Source of the DNA: Entrophospora sp. SA101
Lineage: Eukaryota > Glomeromycota > Glomeromycetes > Entrophosporales > Entrophosporaceae
Direction of reading: 5' to 3'
DNA: 10,353 nucleotides
NCBI GenBank assembly: GCA_958430865.1
Contig: CAUDNR010004101.1
Span: forward strand, 1-10,353
Below are positions 7,190-10,353 of this stretch, one piece after another. The notes under the pieces were generated by a model. The model ran no database searches, had not been told where the DNA came from, and was given only the letters and a program-made list of their open reading frames with translations. Position numbers and translations under genes: made by a program. Every line of letters starts with the position of its first letter. Position 1 is the first letter of the stretch.

Positions 7190-7635
7190 ACTACAGTATA
7201 CTGATTGTGAATTTTGTTGAATCAAACAATGCCAAACTTCTGGTCTTATTTGGAAACCCTGACATGGAATCTTTGATGTTTACTCCAATAGGAAGGGACA
7301 CTATGAATACGTTAAAAAATAACACCTTCATTAGATAGCTAGGTCCTGCTTGTGTTGGTACTAGCCACATTGATGCTTGAGAAAAGAAATTTTCAAAATT
7401 AGAACCAGATACTGGCCACCAAAAATGCAAACATCTATCAAAAACCACAACCTTGCCTTCGAATTTGTCCCCTTTTTTAAAAAGAAATAAATGTGTAAAG
7501 GCTTCTACAACTCAATGGTGGCCAAAGACAAATGGACCCACTTGCATGAAGTGGCAACACCATGCCACCATTGCACATCTACCTGCATTACCGAAATATG
7601 ACAGAACAAGTTGTAGAAGGACCCTGGGATGGTGA
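7190..7635 (+). pseudogene. Possible decayed coding block, unidentified (spacer 2 copy)
   Basis: One forward frame runs from about 7190 to the TGA at 7633-7635 with only two internal stops (TAG 7336-7338 and TGA near 7378). It gives segments such as E-S-N-N-A-K-L-L-V-L-F-G-N-P-D-M-E-S, T-L-K-N-N-T-F, G-T-S-H-I-D-A and a C-terminal W-W-P-K-T-N-G-P-T-C-M-K-W. That is fewer stops than expected by chance in DNA this AT-rich. Against coding: the spacer 1 copy has frameshifts after 1380, and an antisense frame at 7191-7448 is open without any stop. No domain is recognised. Confidence 0.28.
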
Positions 7636-7640
7636 ATTAG

Positions 7641-7857
7641 GTAAGTGTAAAGTTGTAGGTGAAACTCTTCCAGAAAACAATTGACAGAGTTTTGACAGGT
7701 TACACCTTAATCATTTATTAGAATTTTGGCAGAGTTTCACATTTGGGGTTTTGTCAATCATCAGAGTTTTGACAAGGTATGTACTAGTTGTTCATTAGAA
7801 TTTCAATAGAGTTTGATAGTAATTAGAAGTTTCAGCAAGCAACCTTAAGTAAGTGGG
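7641..7857. repeat. 217-bp segment only in spacer 2, with 77-bp internal repeat
   Basis: Spacer 1 reads GGTAAATTAG|AGCATTTC; spacer 2 has 217 bp at that point. The segment begins GTAAGTG (7641-7647) and has GTAAGTG again at its end (7849-7855). Inside, CAGAGTTTTGACAGGT (7685) and CAGAGTTTTGACAAGGT (7762) start two diverged units 77 bp apart, followed in each by ATTAGAATTT (7717, 7795). It could be a small insertion, or a segment deleted from spacer 1. Confidence 0.65.
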
Positions 7858-8027
7858 AGCATTTCTTCAAGCATGATGTATTCAAAATCATGGAATGATC
7901 CACATGCACAGCTTTACATACATGAAAAAAAGAAACAATCCATGCAGACATTTCATTATGGAAAAAAATTGTATAATTTGGTCATGAAGTATCAAATTAC
8001 ATCATTGTAACCGTCAACTGGAGGACC

Positions 8028-8315
8028 ATGTTCCCTCAGCCACAATCAGACAAAACCTGTTGCTCACCCAATGTCTATTGTCATGTAAAGCAAGAAGACA
8101 AGATGTTCATCCCTGATATGGAATGGTCACATAAATTTTCAATATGTGATGTCCACAGGATTTGTGAAATACTGAAAACATATCATGATGAGGAGGTTAG
8201 ATGCAATGGAATTGATGATATTTTTGCCCCAATACCTAGTAACCAGACATTGAAAGTGATGAGAAGAGTGATGAGAGCAAGTAATCCTTGCTGTGATGAG
8301 TTGATTCATCATTAA
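8028..8315 (+). pseudogene. Open frame of 95 codons, unidentified, broken in the sister copy
   Basis: The open frame starts at an ATG at 8028 and ends at TAA 8313-8315. The composition is protein-like (M-E-W-S-H-K-F-S-I-C-D-V-H-R-I-C-E-I-L-K), with five Cys in 95 residues. The homologous sequence at 1720-2060 carries a stop and frameshifts, so no function common to both units is kept. The ATG lies just after an indel of about ten bases between the copies and may not be a real start. It may be the downstream end of the decayed block at 7190-7635, cut by the 217-bp segment. No family is recognised. Confidence 0.25.
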
Positions 8316-8339
8316 GATTTTGAGCATCTTGAGCTTCAT

Positions 8340-9213
8340 TTAAAGAAATACTTTCAAGCAATACTCCTTTTTTTAGTTCCTCTTCATAAATTATTTATTT
8401 TTAGTATGAGTTTGAGAACCAACACTATTTAAAGATGATGGATTTGATGATGATGTTTCTAGGCTTAGAGTAGGACTACAAATATAACAATCATGACTGT
8501 TGTTCTCTTTTAATTCTGGATCAATAGTATAATTGTTTGATAAGTTAAATACATGAGTTGATCTGATAAATAAAAGGAAAAACAGATTTATCTCTAGTTC
8601 AGGGTTTATTCAGCTAATTAATTGATTTTCCTGCAAAAATAATCTAGAAACTTGTCATATTAAAGGTGTGTTGACTTCAAAGAAAGGTTCATCAAAGTTT
8701 ACTATGCCATGAATGAATGGGATGGAGTTGATGCAATATAAATGTGTCCAGAATCACATTGCCATACTTTTCTGTCTAATATTTTATTTTTAATTAGTTA
8801 TGACAAAACCATTTCATCAGGTATCATTTAATCATGACATTATCAATGACACATTTTTGACATTTAACTTTAGTAATTGTCAATTAGTCATCATTATCAT
8901 TCTATTTTATATTATTTTATTGGACAAAATCATGTTATTTGTAAGTATAAATATGTTTGAAATCTCCTTTAGTGAAAAAAAATTAATCAATAAAATAAAT
9001 AATTGATATTTCAATAATAACACTTTTCATTAATTGATAAATCTGGCATGATTGATTAATTCATAACCCTTTCTGATGATTAATGGTTTGGCCAACATTT
9101 AATTATTAGTTAGGGACCACTTTTATTAGTTTTGCTGTATTGCTTGTAGGGATGCCTCAAGTAGTGTAGTTATATATGGTGATTTTTTAGTATAGTTTGA
9201 ACATTATTAATGA
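8340..9213. other. AT-rich spacer, conserved between units, no gene
   Basis: Collinear with 2101-2974. The short open frame at 8800-9006 is not open in spacer 1 and is not called. No RNA gene or transposon ends were seen. Confidence 0.6.
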
Positions 9214-9219
9214 CTCTGC
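9166..9219. repeat. Left member of a direct repeat flanking minisatellite 2
   Basis: GTAGTTATATATGGTGATTT, then TAGTTTG and ATTAATGACTC, is repeated imperfectly at 9790-9837, on the other side of the minisatellite and in the same orientation. Confidence 0.6.
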
Positions 9220-9261
9220 AATAGAATAGAGTTTCTATTTGTAATACTGTAACATAAATTT

Positions 9262-9730
9262 TTGTTCAAATTGTTATCATTCGTTTATTATTTGAATTGT
9301 CATCATTCGTTTATTGTTCAAATTGTATCATTCATTTATTGTTCAAATTATCATCATTCATTTATTATTCAAATTTGTCATCATTTGTTTATTCAAATTT
9401 GTTTTATTCAAATTATTTTGTTTATTTGTTTTACTTCAAATTATTCATTTTATTCAAATTATTCATTTTTATTTCATTTATTTCAAATTATTTATTCATT
9501 TTTATTTTATTTGAATTTCATTTTATTTTGAATTGTTTGTTTTATTTTGAATTATTTGTTTTATTTTGAATTATTTGAACTATTTGAACTATTCATTTAT
9601 TCGAATCATTCGTTTATTTGTTTTATTCAAATTGTTTATTTGTTTTATTTGAATTATCTACTTGGATTATTGAATTATTCACTATTCATTTTATTTGAAT
9701 AAACTTCCAATTTAATTCAAATACTCAATT
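9262..9730. repeat. AT-rich low-complexity minisatellite block, copy 2 (CpG-poor)
   Basis: Homologous to 3012-3660 but shorter. The 26-bp array has about five units (anchors near 9282, 9308, 9333, 9359 and 9386), then irregular TTATTTGAATT motifs. Only four CpG sites remain (9282, 9308, 9601, 9610); most other expected TTCG positions read TTTG or TTCA. Open frames across it are repeat artefacts. Confidence 0.9.
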
Positions 9731-9950
9731 CATAATGAGTAAAGCAAATAATTCAAATAAACCTTATTCAAATGGAAACCATAATCAATGTAGTTGTATA
9801 TAGTGATTTTAATTTAGTTTGCCATAATTAGTGACTCCAATAACTTGGATCACACGCTTGCAATATTCATTACAGTTTTATGACTTTAGGTTGCAATGCT
9901 GAATTGTTGTAGTTCAGGTTAATTTAATTTTTTTAGTGTTAGATAAATCT
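9731..9950. other. Stretch between minisatellite 2 and gene C, no gene
   Basis: Collinear with 3682-3880 of spacer 1 with many small differences. It contains the right member of the direct repeat (9790-9837). No coding sequence is supported. Confidence 0.5.
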
Positions 9951-9980
9951 AAATATATTAATATTAATATTAATATATTT
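9951..9980. repeat. 30-bp perfect palindrome upstream of gene C
   Basis: The 30 bases are built on TATTAA repeats and equal their own reverse complement exactly. The place before gene B (about 3882-3896) keeps only TATTAATATATTTT. The palindrome ends 49 bp before the start codon. Confidence 0.8.
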
Positions 9981-10029
9981 TGTGTGATACATATTTGTGG
10001 CTGAAAAAAAAATTTTTGACAAAATTATG
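9981..10029 (+). promoter_or_regulatory. Probable core promoter and 5' UTR of kinase gene C
   Basis: TGTGTGATACATATTTGTGGCTGAAAAAAA is shared with gene B upstream sequence, but here it is uninterrupted by the MITE. The leader is about 50 bp shorter than in gene B, and no TATA-like block lies between the A-run and the ATG. Confidence 0.35.
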
Positions 10030-10353
10030 ATGGAAAACATTTTGGATGAAAATAAACATCATTATGATACTTCTACTGACAAAAATGATGAATATTTTGA
10101 TGAAAGACATAAAGGGTATGGTGAATGTCCAATCTGCAATAGATATAACACCAATTTTTCATGGTGCCAATCATGTGATCCAAAATTATTAACTGAAGGA
10201 TGGACTAGTGGCAATGAAACATTAGATGAGTTGATTAAAAGCACACAACTTAAAGCAACTACATATCATTATAGTAATCATCTTCAATGGATTCCTTATA
10301 ATGATTTAACAAATATTGAAAAGATAGGTGAAGGTGGGTTTGCAACTATATCC
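10030..10353 (+). CDS. 5' end of kinase gene copy C (partial)
   Basis: The first 108 codons are open to the window edge. The start is set by homology with gene B (M-E-N-I-L-D-E-N-K-H-H); a second in-frame ATG directly before it at 10027 could equally be used. It has the zinc-ribbon-like C-P-I-C-x9-C-Q-S-C, the L-L-T-E-G-W-T-S-G-N linker, W-I-P-Y-N-D-L-T-N-I-E-K and an intact Gly-rich loop I-G-E-G-G-F-A-T-I-S at the very end. It corresponds to exon 1 of gene B, but keeps the loop glycine that gene B exon 1 has lost. Whether gene C also repeats its N-lobe module cannot be seen. Confidence 0.88.
   Translation, partial: MENILDENKHHYDTSTDKNDEYFDERHKGYGECPICNRYNTNFSWCQSCDPKLLTEGWTSGNETLDELIKSTQLKATTYHYSNHLQWIPYNDLTNIEKIGEGGFATIS

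Larger units (their letters stand above)
6806..10029. repeat. Spacer 2, second copy of the duplicated inter-kinase spacer
   Basis: This is 3.22 kb between genes B and C, collinear with spacer 1. Relative to spacer 1 it lacks the 115-bp piece at 923-1037, the MITE and the ATA run, has a shorter minisatellite, and gains the 217-bp piece at 7641-7857. Confidence 0.9.

Noticed and set aside
8139..8339. Minus-strand open frame across 8139-8339
   Set aside because: Not maintained in spacer 1 and overlaps the better forward frame; no protein features.
9262..9569. Similar hydrophobic open frames in spacer 2
   Set aside because: Same reason: minisatellite sequence lacking stops, not conserved as protein with spacer 1.
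10062..10244. Minus-strand open frame inside gene C
   Set aside because: Antisense shadow of the zinc-ribbon/linker coding sequence.

Overview
The window looks like nuclear DNA of an arbuscular mycorrhizal fungus (Glomeromycotina, Rhizophagus- or Gigaspora-like). It is very AT-rich, has short GT-AG introns, and carries tandem members of a protein kinase family whose layout I recall as typical of those fungi: a CxxC...WCxxC zinc-ribbon-like motif, a conserved W-T-S-G-N linker, a TKL-like kinase domain, and a tail with a Y-T-S-R-L-L-N-F signature. The lineage call rests on remembered family resemblance, not on a search.

Layout: the window holds parts of three head-to-tail copies of one unit, kinase gene plus a 3.2-3.8 kb spacer, all on the + strand. 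Copy A is only a 3' end (1-474). Copy B is complete (4242-6805, four exons). Copy C is only a 5' end (10030 to the window edge). Spacer 1 (475-4241) and spacer 2 (6806-10029) are homologous along their length and differ by many indels. Both have the same order: 3' flank, a somewhat GC-richer block that may be decayed coding sequence, an AT-rich stretch, a minisatellite, then the promoter-proximal part of the next gene.

The main oddity is copy B. A stretch of about 600 bp, covering the zinc-ribbon-like motif, the kinase N-lobe, an intron and the first strands after it, is tandemly repeated inside the gene. Exons 1, 2 and 3 each end with the same N-lobe sequence at the alpha-C glutamate codon; exon 4 alone carries the catalytic C-lobe. 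All three introns are phase 0 and at the same place, so the inferred transcript stays open for 768 residues with three N-lobes and one C-lobe. Skipping exons would leave an ordinary single kinase.

Two further signals stand out. A 233-bp MITE-like element, with 14-bp inverted ends and an 11-bp target duplication, sits about 100 bp upstream of gene B and is absent upstream of gene C. The minisatellite in spacer 1 keeps about 30 CpG sites, whereas its partner in spacer 2 keeps 4, with TG or CA at many matching places. No tRNA, rRNA or CRISPR array was seen, and no convincing gene was found on the - strand.
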